A stretch of 64,000 nt of DNA, from the NCBI GenBank assembly GCA_934120635.1, contig CAKOUR010000010.1, forward strand, positions 1 through 64,000, in the 5' to 3' direction. Both the position numbers and the translations under genes were made by a program. The stretch's first letter is position 1. Every line of letters begins with the position of its first letter. The DNA comes from an uncultured Bacilli bacterium. GTDB lineage: Bacteria; Bacillota_I; Bacilli_A; RF39; UBA660. Shown here one piece after another: positions 16,827 through 26,089 of this stretch. The notes below the pieces were generated by a model that searched no databases, was not told the DNA's origin, and was given only the letters and a program-made list of their open reading frames with translations.

Positions 16827-18767
16827 CTACCAAACCTTAACCCTTTTTTCTTTTGAAATATACATCTTATCCCAAGGCATCAAAGAATAAACCCGATAAA
16901 ATGTATCCGTTGAAGAAAGAACAGCATTTACCCGATATTTATTAGGAGCATGAGTATCCACTAATAACAATAACTTTTGATATTCCTTACTAGATTCTTC
17001 TACCCATAACCGAGCATACTCTTGATAAGTAAGCCTAATCTCTTCATCAGAAGTCCTCTTATTCAAAAGAATTTTACTAATACATTGAATCGCACTCAAA
17101 TCAGCAATATTCTCATTCACAGTCCTATTTCCATCAATATAAAGACCAGAACTAACCTCGTATTTAGAATAATAATCTACAATTTTCTTTTCATATTTCT
17201 GATAATTCTCTCGATCCTGCTTACTCCACCATTCCAAATAATTCCCATCTTCATCATACCAACTCCCATTAAAATCAAACCCATGACTCACTTCATGAGC
17301 CAAAATCATTCCAATTGATCCTAAATAAATATCCTTATCTTTCTTTAAATCAATCAAAGAATACATAGCAGTTGGAACATAAACAGTCTGAGAAATAGGA
17401 CTATAATAAGCATTAACCTCCATATGATTAACTTCACGAACAAAACTCTTCTCTTTCTCTAACTTCAATAAATTCTGATAATGATTAATCTGAATAATAT
17501 TTTCAATAAGATTATTTCCTAAATTAAACGAAGAAAACAAAGAAAAATCCTTATCCCCACTTCCAGTTACCAATTTCATTTTTTCTAACTTAGCAACTGC
17601 TCTTTTCTTCGTCTTAGAAGATAGCCACTCATTATGAAGTAACATTTCTTGATAAGTATTTTTAATCTCCAAAAAAGTATCCTTTAAATACTGTTCAATC
17701 TCTTTATTTTGATACTTCTTCCCATAATAATAAGAAAATTCAGAAGAAAATAATTGAAGAACCAAATTCATATTCTTTTTTTCTAAATTATTCTCTATAT
17801 CCATTCCCATATCCTCATTTAAACGCTGAATCACATCAACATAATCTGAAGACAAATAAGAAGCATAATGAGATAAAATCATCACCAACAAATGATTTTT
17901 CCATAAATCTAAATATTCATCAGATAAATATGTATTCAATTTCTGATACTGCCCCTGATCAACAATATTATAATTTTCTCTTACTATTCCCTTAGAAGAA
18001 AAATACTGATCAATATTTACCCTAGAATAAATAGATTTTAACTCTTCAAAACGAACTTTATGATAAATATTTTTAGTATCCATCAACTGACTACTCAATT
18101 TAGAACTCTTACCAATATCCTCATAAAAAGAAATCAATTTTTTAGCCATTTCATGAGAAGTATTCTTATCATAACCATATACTTCTAATAATTGAATAAT
18201 CCCCCTCTTAATATATGCCTTATAAGTCATATAATCATCATTCACAAAATAATCACTACTAGCCCCAAAAGCAAAAGAAACAGGAGATAAATAAACTAAT
18301 GTCTTACTCGTATCATCACTATCTAAATCAACACCAAAACTAGTTAAAATATCAATATCTAAATCATTTTCTATCTGAAAAATAATATTCTCTAACTCTT
18401 CAATATTCTGACTAGAAAAAACAGAATCAATATAATATTTAAGAGAAGATAAACCTTCCTGTTCTCTTTTAGAATAATCAGAAACATTTTGATAAACCTC
18501 AGAAACAACCTGAGAAAAATTCACATCAATTTCTTGATTTCCAGAAACCACTAAAGAAAATAATGCATACTTTTTATCATCAACCTCTTCTTGTGCTTCT
18601 GTAAACATACTCCAATTAGATTTATCCTTCAAATAATTCTTCTTTAAAGTATCCTCATTTACATAAGAATAAAAATCATCTTTTTCTAAACTATTTTGAA
18701 AAAACAAAATCTTTCCCAAAAATAATAAAACAATAATAATCAACAATAAACAATATTTCTTTTTCAA
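16827..18767 (-). CDS. M13-family zinc metallopeptidase (PepO-like), membrane-anchored
   Basis: A 646-residue neprilysin-family peptidase. The HEVSH motif (His491, Glu492, His495) and the downstream NENIAD motif (third ligand Glu552) are intact, and the family's substrate motif appears as VNAYYSP before the catalytic helix. An N-terminal hydrophobic span (5-22) without a clear cleavage site suggests an anchored, outward-facing enzyme, unlike the cytosolic PepO of lactic bacteria. It follows the ABC permease by 9 bases, so it may process exported peptides, though that is inference. Confidence 0.92.
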   Translation of the reverse strand: MKKKYCLLLIIIVLLFLGKILFFQNSLEKDDFYSYVNEDTLKKNYLKDKSNWSMFTEAQEEVDDKKYALFSLVVSGNQEIDVNFSQVVSEVYQNVSDYSKREQEGLSSLKYYIDSVFSSQNIEELENIIFQIENDLDIDILTSFGVDLDSDDTSKTLVYLSPVSFAFGASSDYFVNDDYMTYKAYIKRGIIQLLEVYGYDKNTSHEMAKKLISFYEDIGKSSKLSSQLMDTKNIYHKVRFEELKSIYSRVNIDQYFSSKGIVRENYNIVDQGQYQKLNTYLSDEYLDLWKNHLLVMILSHYASYLSSDYVDVIQRLNEDMGMDIENNLEKKNMNLVLQLFSSEFSYYYGKKYQNKEIEQYLKDTFLEIKNTYQEMLLHNEWLSSKTKKRAVAKLEKMKLVTGSGDKDFSLFSSFNLGNNLIENIIQINHYQNLLKLEKEKSFVREVNHMEVNAYYSPISQTVYVPTAMYSLIDLKKDKDIYLGSIGMILAHEVSHGFDFNGSWYDEDGNYLEWWSKQDRENYQKYEKKIVDYYSKYEVSSGLYIDGNRTVNENIADLSAIQCISKILLNKRTSDEEIRLTYQEYARLWVEESSKEYQKLLLLVDTHAPNKYRVNAVLSSTDTFYRVYSLMPWDKMYISKEKRVKVW

Positions 18768-18776
18768 TAAAATCGC

Positions 18777-19922
18777 CTACTTACCAAATAAAACTTTTTC
18801 AGAACGATATTGCTTTACAATATAAAACAAAATAATAACCACATAACAAATAGAAGAAATGATTAACATAAAAATTTCTATAACATGAAACTTTCCAGAA
18901 AAAATATCCATTAAACATTGTGTATAATTAAAAATAGGAATAAAATAAAACCACTTTTGAATAGATACACCTACTAAAGAAATCATCATGGGAATAATAG
19001 TTAAAATATTTAAAATAGAACTAACTGACTGAGCTTCTTTATAACTTTTAGTAAAACTAGTAAGCAAAATACTAAGTCCTCCTATAAATAAAGAAGCCAT
19101 AATAATAATCACAAAAGAAATCAAAATACTAGATAAACCAACATGATAAGATAACCCCTCAAAAAATGAAAAATATCTCTTCACAAACTCTAAACTGCCA
19201 ATAGTCAAAATAAGCCCTATCAAAGAAGACAAAAATCCCATAATAACAGTAGCTAAATATTTTCCTAAAATTAAACATCGACTAGAAATCGGAAAAGTAA
19301 GTATTGTTTCCAAAGTCCCATTCTCTCTTTCTACTGCTGTTGCATTAGTAGCCATATTTGTAGTAGTAATCACAATTGACATCACAATATAAGTAAAAGC
19401 AATCGTAAACATCAAATTTAGTAAAAAATTTTCTCCATCAAGATCAACAATCTTATATTGAACCTGATCAAAAGTCTTCTTAACATCAACATTTTCTCCA
19501 ATTAAGTAAACCTTAGCCAAATAAGTATTATACCCTTCTAAATAAGCCGTTACATAACTCCTTACCTTCATTCCATCAGAAGAATCTTCATTTGTATAAA
19601 CAACATAATAATTACTATTTTTCTTCTTTTCAATATATCCTAAAATATCCCCCTTAGAATATGCCTTTTTCATCTCTTTTTTACTCTTATAGTACTTTCC
19701 TTTCAAATGTGCATTATTCATCAAAGAAATCTCATTTTGATTCAAAGAATAATTAACACCAATAGAATATAAATCATCCTTAGACTCTTCTTCATACATA
19801 TAAGCATATAAAAAAATCATCGCTGGAATTAAAATAGGAAATAATAACAAAGTAATAAATGTTTTCTTATCACGAAATATCGATCTCAATTCTTTTTTTA
19901 TTGTAATTAAAATTTCTCTCAT
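18777..19922 (-). CDS. ABC-2 transporter permease (NatB-like)
   Basis: About 381 residues. One span near the N-terminus (residues 25-45), a large extracytoplasmic loop of about 130 residues, then five to six spans: the ABC-2 permease layout of NatB/YhaP-type exporters. The motif ERENGTLETIL is typical of this family. The ATG shares a base with the ATPase stop codon, so the two are coupled. Substrate is not known; Na+ (NatB), peptide or drug export are options. Confidence 0.85.
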   Translation of the reverse strand: MREILITIKKELRSIFRDKKTFITLLLFPILIPAMIFLYAYMYEEESKDDLYSIGVNYSLNQNEISLMNNAHLKGKYYKSKKEMKKAYSKGDILGYIEKKKNSNYYVVYTNEDSSDGMKVRSYVTAYLEGYNTYLAKVYLIGENVDVKKTFDQVQYKIVDLDGENFLLNLMFTIAFTYIVMSIVITTTNMATNATAVERENGTLETILTFPISSRCLILGKYLATVIMGFLSSLIGLILTIGSLEFVKRYFSFFEGLSYHVGLSSILISFVIIIMASLFIGGLSILLTSFTKSYKEAQSVSSILNILTIIPMMISLVGVSIQKWFYFIPIFNYTQCLMDIFSGKFHVIEIFMLIISSICYVVIILFYIVKQYRSEKVLFGK

Positions 19923-20671
19923 CACATATCTCCATCCATTAAAGCAAAAAAAGCTTCTCTCAAATTACTTGTCTTTGTCTTTTTCAATATATTTTTTGCC
20001 TTATCTAACATCAGAATATTCCCATGATACAAAAACAACACATCATCACAAATATTCTCAGCTTCTTCCATATAATGTGTAGAATAAATAATTCCTTTCC
20101 CCCTCTTCTTTTCTTCCTTAATAAAATCAAGAATAATTTGACTAGAAATAACATCTAACCCACTAGTAACCTCATCAAAAATATAGTATTTAGGATCATG
20201 TACCAAACATCTAGCAATACTTACTCTTTGATATTGACCAGTAGATAAATTTTCAATCCTTTGATACAAAAATTCTTCCATACGAAATCTCTTCACAATC
20301 ATTTGAATTCTTTTCTCCAAAACATCTTTTTCTACTCCATAATATTCTCCACACATTTGTAATAATTCAAGAGGAGAAATATCCTTATATAACTTCGTAC
20401 TACCCGACAAAAAAGCAATTTTCCTCTGAATATCCTTCTTATGAGAAGAATACTCCATACCATCAACAAAAATCTTCCCTGAACTAGACTCCATTAACCC
20501 AGATAACATCCGAAGAAGAGTTGTCTTCCCAGCACCATTAGGCCCTAATATTCCAAGAATCTCACCTTCCTTCAAAGTAAAAGATAAATCCTTATCTGCA
20601 TAAAAAGAAACTATCTCTTTTTTAGAAATTTTCTTTTCAAACTCTTTAGAAATATGCTTTACCTCTATCAA
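19922..20671 (-). CDS. ABC transporter ATP-binding protein (NatA-like)
   Basis: About 249 residues with every ABC ATPase motif: Walker A GPNGAGKTT, Q-loop region FLSGSTKLYKD, signature LSTGQYQR, Walker B YYIFDEVTSGLD, and switch His (YSTHY). It powers the permease encoded next. The start is TTG at 20671, chosen because AGGAGGTG lies 8 bases before it; a longer version starting at 20695 would overlap the upstream gene and swallow the ribosome site. Confidence 0.9.
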   Translation of the reverse strand: MIEVKHISKEFEKKISKKEIVSFYADKDLSFTLKEGEILGILGPNGAGKTTLLRMLSGLMESSSGKIFVDGMEYSSHKKDIQRKIAFLSGSTKLYKDISPLELLQMCGEYYGVEKDVLEKRIQMIVKRFRMEEFLYQRIENLSTGQYQRVSIARCLVHDPKYYIFDEVTSGLDVISSQIILDFIKEEKKRGKGIIYSTHYMEEAENICDDVLFLYHGNILMLDKAKNILKKTKTSNLREAFFALMDGDM

Positions 20672-20684
20672 TATTACCACCTCC

Positions 20685-21221
20685 TTACTTAACAAAAGTT
20701 TTTATCAAAACAAAAACACAAAAAACAATTACTAATATACCAAATAAAATCAAAAGAATATTAGAAAAGAAACCTTCATTAAAAATCCTCTTATCTTCTT
20801 TAACATCTAAAATAGGTTGTTCAAATAAGTTCTCTCTAATAAAAGAATAATACTTCATCATCTCTTTTATACGAATTAAAGGAACACTACTAACATAACA
20901 ACTATTAATATCATAATATTGTGTACCTTCTAAAAAGATATCATCTAAAATAGAAAATCCATCTTCCTCAAATTTTTCTTTAGCATCATGATTCAATAAT
21001 CTCTTAACAACACTATCCATAACTTCCTTTTCACCATTTTTAAACTTAGTATCAATAACATAACCTTTACTATTCTTTTCCAAACGAGAAACAAAAAGAT
21101 TAGCATCTATCTTATCCCTACGAATAGCAAAAACAACATAAGTATTATTATCATACAAAACACCACATAAAACCAAAGCCATCATCTTAACAGCACTATC
21201 TTGATCAATCACTTCTACCAT
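20685..21221 (-). CDS. Tail-anchored protein of unknown function
   Basis: Not recognised. A 178-residue protein: about 150 cytoplasmic residues, then one C-terminal membrane span (about 152-173) and a short basic tail. No known motif found. It is the first gene of the ABC/M13 unit, 13 bases ahead of the ATPase, so it could be an accessory subunit of that transporter. ATG follows AGGTGATG. Confidence 0.6.
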   Translation of the reverse strand: MVEVIDQDSAVKMMALVLCGVLYDNNTYVVFAIRRDKIDANLFVSRLEKNSKGYVIDTKFKNGEKEVMDSVVKRLLNHDAKEKFEEDGFSILDDIFLEGTQYYDINSCYVSSVPLIRIKEMMKYYSFIRENLFEQPILDVKEDKRIFNEGFFSNILLILFGILVIVFCVFVLIKTFVK

Positions 21222-21343
21222 ATCATCACCTATTCTAATAGTAGCACATTTTAATAAAATAAACTAGAGAAAAAAATAATTTATAAAATAAAAAAATAGA
21301 AAAATCCCAAAAGATTAATCTATTTTTCCTACATCCCAAAATT

Positions 21344-22945
21344 TTATGAAGCCTTCTCATTCAACCTCTTTACCTTCATCATTTTCTCATTATTCAATTT
21401 CTTACCCCTTAATAATCTCTTTTGAATAATATCAACCTTATTTTGTTGATGAAGAATAAGATTTTCTATCTTCAATATTTTTTGCAAAGTTTCTTCATAA
21501 TGAGGAATATCTGAAGAATACTGCATCAAGAAATCACTCTTTAACTTCTCAACATGACCTAAAGTATCTTCAATCAAATAAGAAGTATAACGAATATCAG
21601 TAAGCTTACTAAAAATATCTTTTTCATAATCAATAGCCTCATACCGAACATGATTTTTCTCTTCAAGATGAATTCCTCGATAAGTATTTTGAATCATTCT
21701 TCTTGTAAGAAGTGTTTGAATACCAATTGATGGCAACAAGCCACTAAAAGGAGAAAGCATCATTAAACCAACATATCTAAGACCATTCCCCAATAATTGA
21801 TTAATCCCCTTAAGTTCATATGTAGTATACTCTATTTGACTAATCTCTCCAACTTTTGCTATCAATTTATTAAAATAATCATCCTGCTTTTTTATCTCCT
21901 CATTACAATCATCCAAAATTTTAATCTCATCTACTAACCCATCTTTTATAACCTTATATTTTTTATCTCTATCCTGATAATCAAAAATTTTATCCTGATT
22001 TTCCTCCTGCAATACAATCGTATCCTCACGAACTCTTTGCAAAGCAAGATAAAGAGAATTAAATTCATCTAAAGCTTTATACCCAGAAGTAAACTTCTTT
22101 TTATCTACTTCATTATCTAATAATTCACGATACTCAATCATATCATCAACAATACTATTATCTTCTATACCAATAACTCCATCAATATAATTATTTCTCT
22201 TATACAAATTATACTGTTCAATAACAGCATTTAATTTTTTAATTAACGCATTAATCCTTTTCTTAAGTTCCAACACCTTAGCAAGCTCTACCTCATTCTC
22301 TTGCTTATCCCTAATCAAAAACAATTCACTCGCTAAAACATCTACTTCATCCAAATAATTTTCAAACTGCTCCTTAATCTTATCAATAATCTCACTACCA
22401 AATTCTTTTAATTTCTCTTGTTCATCTTGAGAATGATTAGAAACTCCCACACGCTTCTTCAAATAACTTCTTCTAACCAACTTACTTTTTTCTTTAGTAA
22501 CCCTATTCTCTTTAAACTCATTCTTGTCTTTCACTATCACAGTTTCTTTAGAATAATCTTCTTTCTCAGAAAGAACTTCTTTTTTCTCTTCTAAAAATAC
22601 TTCATGATCTGCTTTCTTCATATCAGCAGTAACATTAATATCTTTAACTTCATTTTTCTGCAAATCATTTACCTTTTCAGTTGATTTAGATAAAGTTTTT
22701 TCATCAAAAATATCATTTTCCTGAAGTTCTTTTACTTCTTCTTTCTTCTTAACTTCCCCAATACCTCTAACTACTCTTACTCGATAAACTCCCCCATCTT
22801 CTCTTACTTTTTCCTTAATTTCAGCAATCTTCTCCTGAATAAATTGCTCATTTTCCTTATGAAATCTCATTTTTTTAGAACGAGATAATCGAATATTTCT
22901 AATTCTTTCTTGAAATTTACTAAATCTACCACTATTTTCAGCCAT
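21344..22945 (-). CDS. Long coiled-coil protein, unknown
   Basis: Not recognised. The 533-residue protein has a basic N-terminus, an acidic/Lys-rich disordered part (about 60-180), then long stretches of heptad-type helix. Near residues 380-410 a hydrophobic segment (YVGLMMLSPFSGLLPSIG) may dip into or tie to a membrane. It has no signal peptide. GGGGAGGTG precedes the ATG. It is the second gene after the 57-codon gene, 29 bases away; a scaffold or morphogenetic role is only a guess. Confidence 0.6.
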   Translation of the reverse strand: MAENSGRFSKFQERIRNIRLSRSKKMRFHKENEQFIQEKIAEIKEKVREDGGVYRVRVVRGIGEVKKKEEVKELQENDIFDEKTLSKSTEKVNDLQKNEVKDINVTADMKKADHEVFLEEKKEVLSEKEDYSKETVIVKDKNEFKENRVTKEKSKLVRRSYLKKRVGVSNHSQDEQEKLKEFGSEIIDKIKEQFENYLDEVDVLASELFLIRDKQENEVELAKVLELKKRINALIKKLNAVIEQYNLYKRNNYIDGVIGIEDNSIVDDMIEYRELLDNEVDKKKFTSGYKALDEFNSLYLALQRVREDTIVLQEENQDKIFDYQDRDKKYKVIKDGLVDEIKILDDCNEEIKKQDDYFNKLIAKVGEISQIEYTTYELKGINQLLGNGLRYVGLMMLSPFSGLLPSIGIQTLLTRRMIQNTYRGIHLEEKNHVRYEAIDYEKDIFSKLTDIRYTSYLIEDTLGHVEKLKSDFLMQYSSDIPHYEETLQKILKIENLILHQQNKVDIIQKRLLRGKKLNNEKMMKVKRLNEKAS

Positions 22946-22974
22946 AAAAACACCTCCCCTTAATAAAAAAAGAA

Positions 22975-23148
22975 TTAATCAGTAATCCCGCCAATTCTTT
23001 TAATATCTTCAGTTGATTTTCCCGTAATTATCGTAATATCTTCAAATGGAACGTTCCCATTAAGTAAAATTTTAACTGTATTTACTTTAGATTCCTCTAA
23101 CTCTTCCTCAGTTAATTCAACCATATTATTTTGACCTTTCATATTCAT
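22975..23148 (-). CDS. Small conserved-looking protein, 57 aa
   Basis: A short gene with its own promoter (23219-23191) and a good ribosome site (AAAGGTGG, 8 bases before ATG). The protein starts MNMKGQNNMVELTEEELEES and ends EDIKRIGGITD; it is acidic at the N-terminus and has no membrane span. The middle (VKILLNGNVPFEDIT) reads like a short beta-alpha element. It precedes the coiled-coil gene by 29 bases, so it is likely its operon partner. Function unknown. Confidence 0.65.
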   Translation of the reverse strand: MNMKGQNNMVELTEEELEESKVNTVKILLNGNVPFEDITIITGKSTEDIKRIGGITD

Positions 23149-23190
23149 ACTACTACCACCTTTATATAAATTTCTTCTAAAACAAATTTT

Positions 23191-23219
23191 ATTATATATT
23201 ATTATTCTAATTTATACAA
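23191..23219 (-). promoter_or_regulatory. Promoter of the small-protein/coiled-coil unit
   Basis: Minus strand TTGTAT (23219-23214), 17-base spacer, TATAAT (23196-23191); the start codon of the 57-codon gene is about 43 bases downstream. Confidence 0.75.
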
Positions 23220-23279
23220 CAATTTTAAAAGAAAAACTAGAAAAAAAGAGAGCAATAAAAATAGGAGTTTTTTCATTAA

Positions 23280-24092
23280 TCATTTATTAATACTCTCTAA
23301 ATAATAAGTAGAATCCCCTTTAATATATTTATATTCATAAATAGGAAATTTCTTTTGATATTTTAATAAAACATTAGAAACTACTTCAGAATTATGAATA
23401 AAATTTAAATCAATTTTATCTTTATTCAACGAATAAATCTTATTTTTCATTAAATAGTCATCATAAAAATCAACTGTTTTATCAGTAATATCAATAAAAG
23501 CAACCCTTTCATAAATAATAATATTATCCCCACTTAATACTCCATTTACAAAATAAGTATCAATAACCTTATTATAATTCGTAAAAACATCATTAGACGA
23601 AATACACAAATTATCATTATCTAAATAAAAACTAGTTGCATACTTATCATTTGTATCAATATGAAAATTATCAATACTACCATAATATTTTTTATATAAA
23701 TCCTTAAATTCATCTAAAGAATAAAAATAACAATCCCTATTTTCATCATATTTACCATTTTTATAATTAATTAAATCAAGTAAAACATAGTCCTTATAAA
23801 TATCAGGAAAGTCTTTAAACGTTATATTATCTTTATAATATAATCCATAAGTATCACCAATATCCTTAGAAACATCACTACCAACAATAGAAAACTTACT
23901 ACCATCTTCTACTTGATATCTATTATATAAAAATTTAATTGTATCATTATTAGACTGATAATTACGACTAGTTTTATTCAAATCTAACAAATTATCTTCA
24001 TTTCCCTTAAAACAAATAAAAATTATACCAATTAAAGCAACAATACAAATACCAATTAAAGAAATAATCATAAACTGTTTTTTCTTTTTCAT
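23280..24092 (-). CDS. Membrane-anchored hypothetical protein
   Basis: Not recognised. 270 residues with a Lys-rich start, one hydrophobic segment (6-28) and a Tyr/Asp/Asn-rich extracytoplasmic part. Not a lipoprotein, since no lipobox Cys follows the span at the right place. It is the third gene of a unit with two larger secreted proteins (9 bases after the first of these), suggesting a common surface role. ATG follows AGGAGGAG. Confidence 0.55.
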   Translation of the reverse strand: MKKKKQFMIISLIGICIVALIGIIFICFKGNEDNLLDLNKTSRNYQSNNDTIKFLYNRYQVEDGSKFSIVGSDVSKDIGDTYGLYYKDNITFKDFPDIYKDYVLLDLINYKNGKYDENRDCYFYSLDEFKDLYKKYYGSIDNFHIDTNDKYATSFYLDNDNLCISSNDVFTNYNKVIDTYFVNGVLSGDNIIIYERVAFIDITDKTVDFYDDYLMKNKIYSLNKDKIDLNFIHNSEVVSNVLLKYQKKFPIYEYKYIKGDSTYYLESINK

Positions 24093-24101
24093 AAACTCCT
24101 C

Positions 24102-26048
24102 CTACGACTGAATAGTTAAATTATCTATATACCCAATATCATAATTTTTATCACCACTACCATCCTTAGTATAAGATAATTTCAAAGTATATGTAACACC
24201 CTCAAATAATTCAATCCTCGATATTGTTCCTATATTATTTCCACTAATTCCATCTACTAAAACAACAGTCTTATCCATAGTTTCTAAAGTAATAGTTAAT
24301 TTATCATAATCTGCTTCTGAAGAAACCCCATAATCAAAAGATAAATATGATTTAACTGTAGGAGTAAATTTAATACTAGACATACTAGAAGAACCTTTTA
24401 TAGTTTTATTATTACTTTGAAACTGTCCATTAGAAACTATCCAAGAATAATCATCATTACCAAAAACAGATAAATTATTATCATAAATACTATCAGAAAA
24501 ATCTTCATTAACCATAAATTCAACATTAGAAGTAACTTCAGCTACAGCAATTGTACTACTAATATTTCCAGCTTTATCTTTAAAAAAAGCATAAACTTTC
24601 TTACTTCCAACACCATCAGTAAATTTCCAAGTATAATTAGTATTGTAATTAATCCAATTAGTACAATCACCAGCTTCATTAGAAAAACACATCTTCTCAG
24701 CACCAATACTAGAAATATTAAGAACCCTAGAAAAACTTTTCCCATTTCCTACAGTAACACGATTGTTAATAGGTGCCTTAGTATCCAAAATAATTTCTTG
24801 ATTCATAGAAGCAACAATATTTCCAACTTTATCTTTATAATAAACATAAACTACCTTTTCACCATCAGACATAGTAGACCAATCCATTACATAATTATTA
24901 GAAAAATCAACATAATTATTACAACTAATACTATTAACACTTATACACATTTGACTAACATTAGATAAACCAATTAAATCTAATTTAACCTTAGAGGATT
25001 CTTTTTTATTAACATAACTAGCACCATTATTAATTTTAAAAGTATTATTTCCTATAATAAAAGGATCTTTATACGTTCCCGATCCTCCCACTACAACAAC
25101 AGAAGGATGAAATCTAAGAACAGGCCTAACTCCACTTACAGAAGTTGAAATACTTTTTTTAATAGCATGTTCAGAAGAAATCCAATTAAAAGTATAATTT
25201 TTAGAATTATCTACAGATGTAGAAAACCAATAGTTACCCCCATTATCAATTAAATTATAAGATTTACCACAAGACTTTTTACGATAATTATTCAAACTTG
25301 AACAATCATCTAAAGTATTTTTAATTCCATACCAAGAAGTAATTTCTTGATAATCATTATCATTAATATTCCAAGTATTAGAACTATCACATACCCCATT
25401 ATAAGAATAATTTTTATTACAATACTTCAAAGCAATCTTATTTAAATTATCAATATGCTTAGAATTATTATTTATTTCATTCAAATTACAAACATCACTA
25501 ATTTTACCATTAGAATTTGTACACATACACTCAGGAGAACCAGCACTAACTAAAAAAGTACTACCATCTTTTTGATAAGCAATTCTCCAACCACTAACAG
25601 AAAACTTATAAATTGAATTATAACAAAAACCCATATCCTTATCATTAACATAATTAGCATTTTCTCCTTCACAACTCTTACCAGAACATCCATTATTACC
25701 AACATATTTAACATAAGAACCAACCGGCATCTTATTTAACTTAGGATTAGATTCAAAATTTAAATAGCAAGCAACTCCACTACTCTTAGCATTATTATTT
25801 ACTGTCAGCTCATAAGTATCTTGATTCCAACCAATAATAGTATTATTATCTTTACAATCATAAGATGATAAGTAATATCTACCACTTGTTGGAAGTCTAT
25901 CACTAACTTGCCCATCTATACTAATCCTCAAATTATTACCATTATATTTTATCTCTTTAGTAGAAAAAGAAGAATTTAATTTATTATAATTACAAACTAA
26001 ACAAACTATAATAATAAATCCAAAAATTCTCAAAAAAACTTTTTTCAT
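24102..26048 (-). CDS. Secreted multidomain protein with Ig-like repeats
   Basis: About 648 residues. After a signal sequence comes a ~220-residue Cys-rich domain (GSYVKYVGNNGC..., GWRIAYQKDGS, AGSPECMC, GVRPVLRF, SGTYKDPFIIG) also found in the next gene. Two Ig-like repeats follow, each with KV(Y/V)xFxKDxxGN. The last ~130 residues look like a jelly-roll lectin-type domain (FDYG... LSYTKDG). The Cys-rich domain resembles the DUF6273-type domains of gut Firmicutes, a guess from GVRP and GTYxDP motifs. Ligand unknown. Confidence 0.65.
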   Translation of the reverse strand: MKKVFLRIFGFIIIVCLVCNYNKLNSSFSTKEIKYNGNNLRISIDGQVSDRLPTSGRYYLSSYDCKDNNTIIGWNQDTYELTVNNNAKSSGVACYLNFESNPKLNKMPVGSYVKYVGNNGCSGKSCEGENANYVNDKDMGFCYNSIYKFSVSGWRIAYQKDGSTFLVSAGSPECMCTNSNGKISDVCNLNEINNNSKHIDNLNKIALKYCNKNYSYNGVCDSSNTWNINDNDYQEITSWYGIKNTLDDCSSLNNYRKKSCGKSYNLIDNGGNYWFSTSVDNSKNYTFNWISSEHAIKKSISTSVSGVRPVLRFHPSVVVVGGSGTYKDPFIIGNNTFKINNGASYVNKKESSKVKLDLIGLSNVSQMCISVNSISCNNYVDFSNNYVMDWSTMSDGEKVVYVYYKDKVGNIVASMNQEIILDTKAPINNRVTVGNGKSFSRVLNISSIGAEKMCFSNEAGDCTNWINYNTNYTWKFTDGVGSKKVYAFFKDKAGNISSTIAVAEVTSNVEFMVNEDFSDSIYDNNLSVFGNDDYSWIVSNGQFQSNNKTIKGSSSMSSIKFTPTVKSYLSFDYGVSSEADYDKLTITLETMDKTVVLVDGISGNNIGTISRIELFEGVTYTLKLSYTKDGSGDKNYDIGYIDNLTIQS

Positions 26049-26089
26049 AAATAAAATTCACCTCTTCCTAACAAAATATATAATTATTT

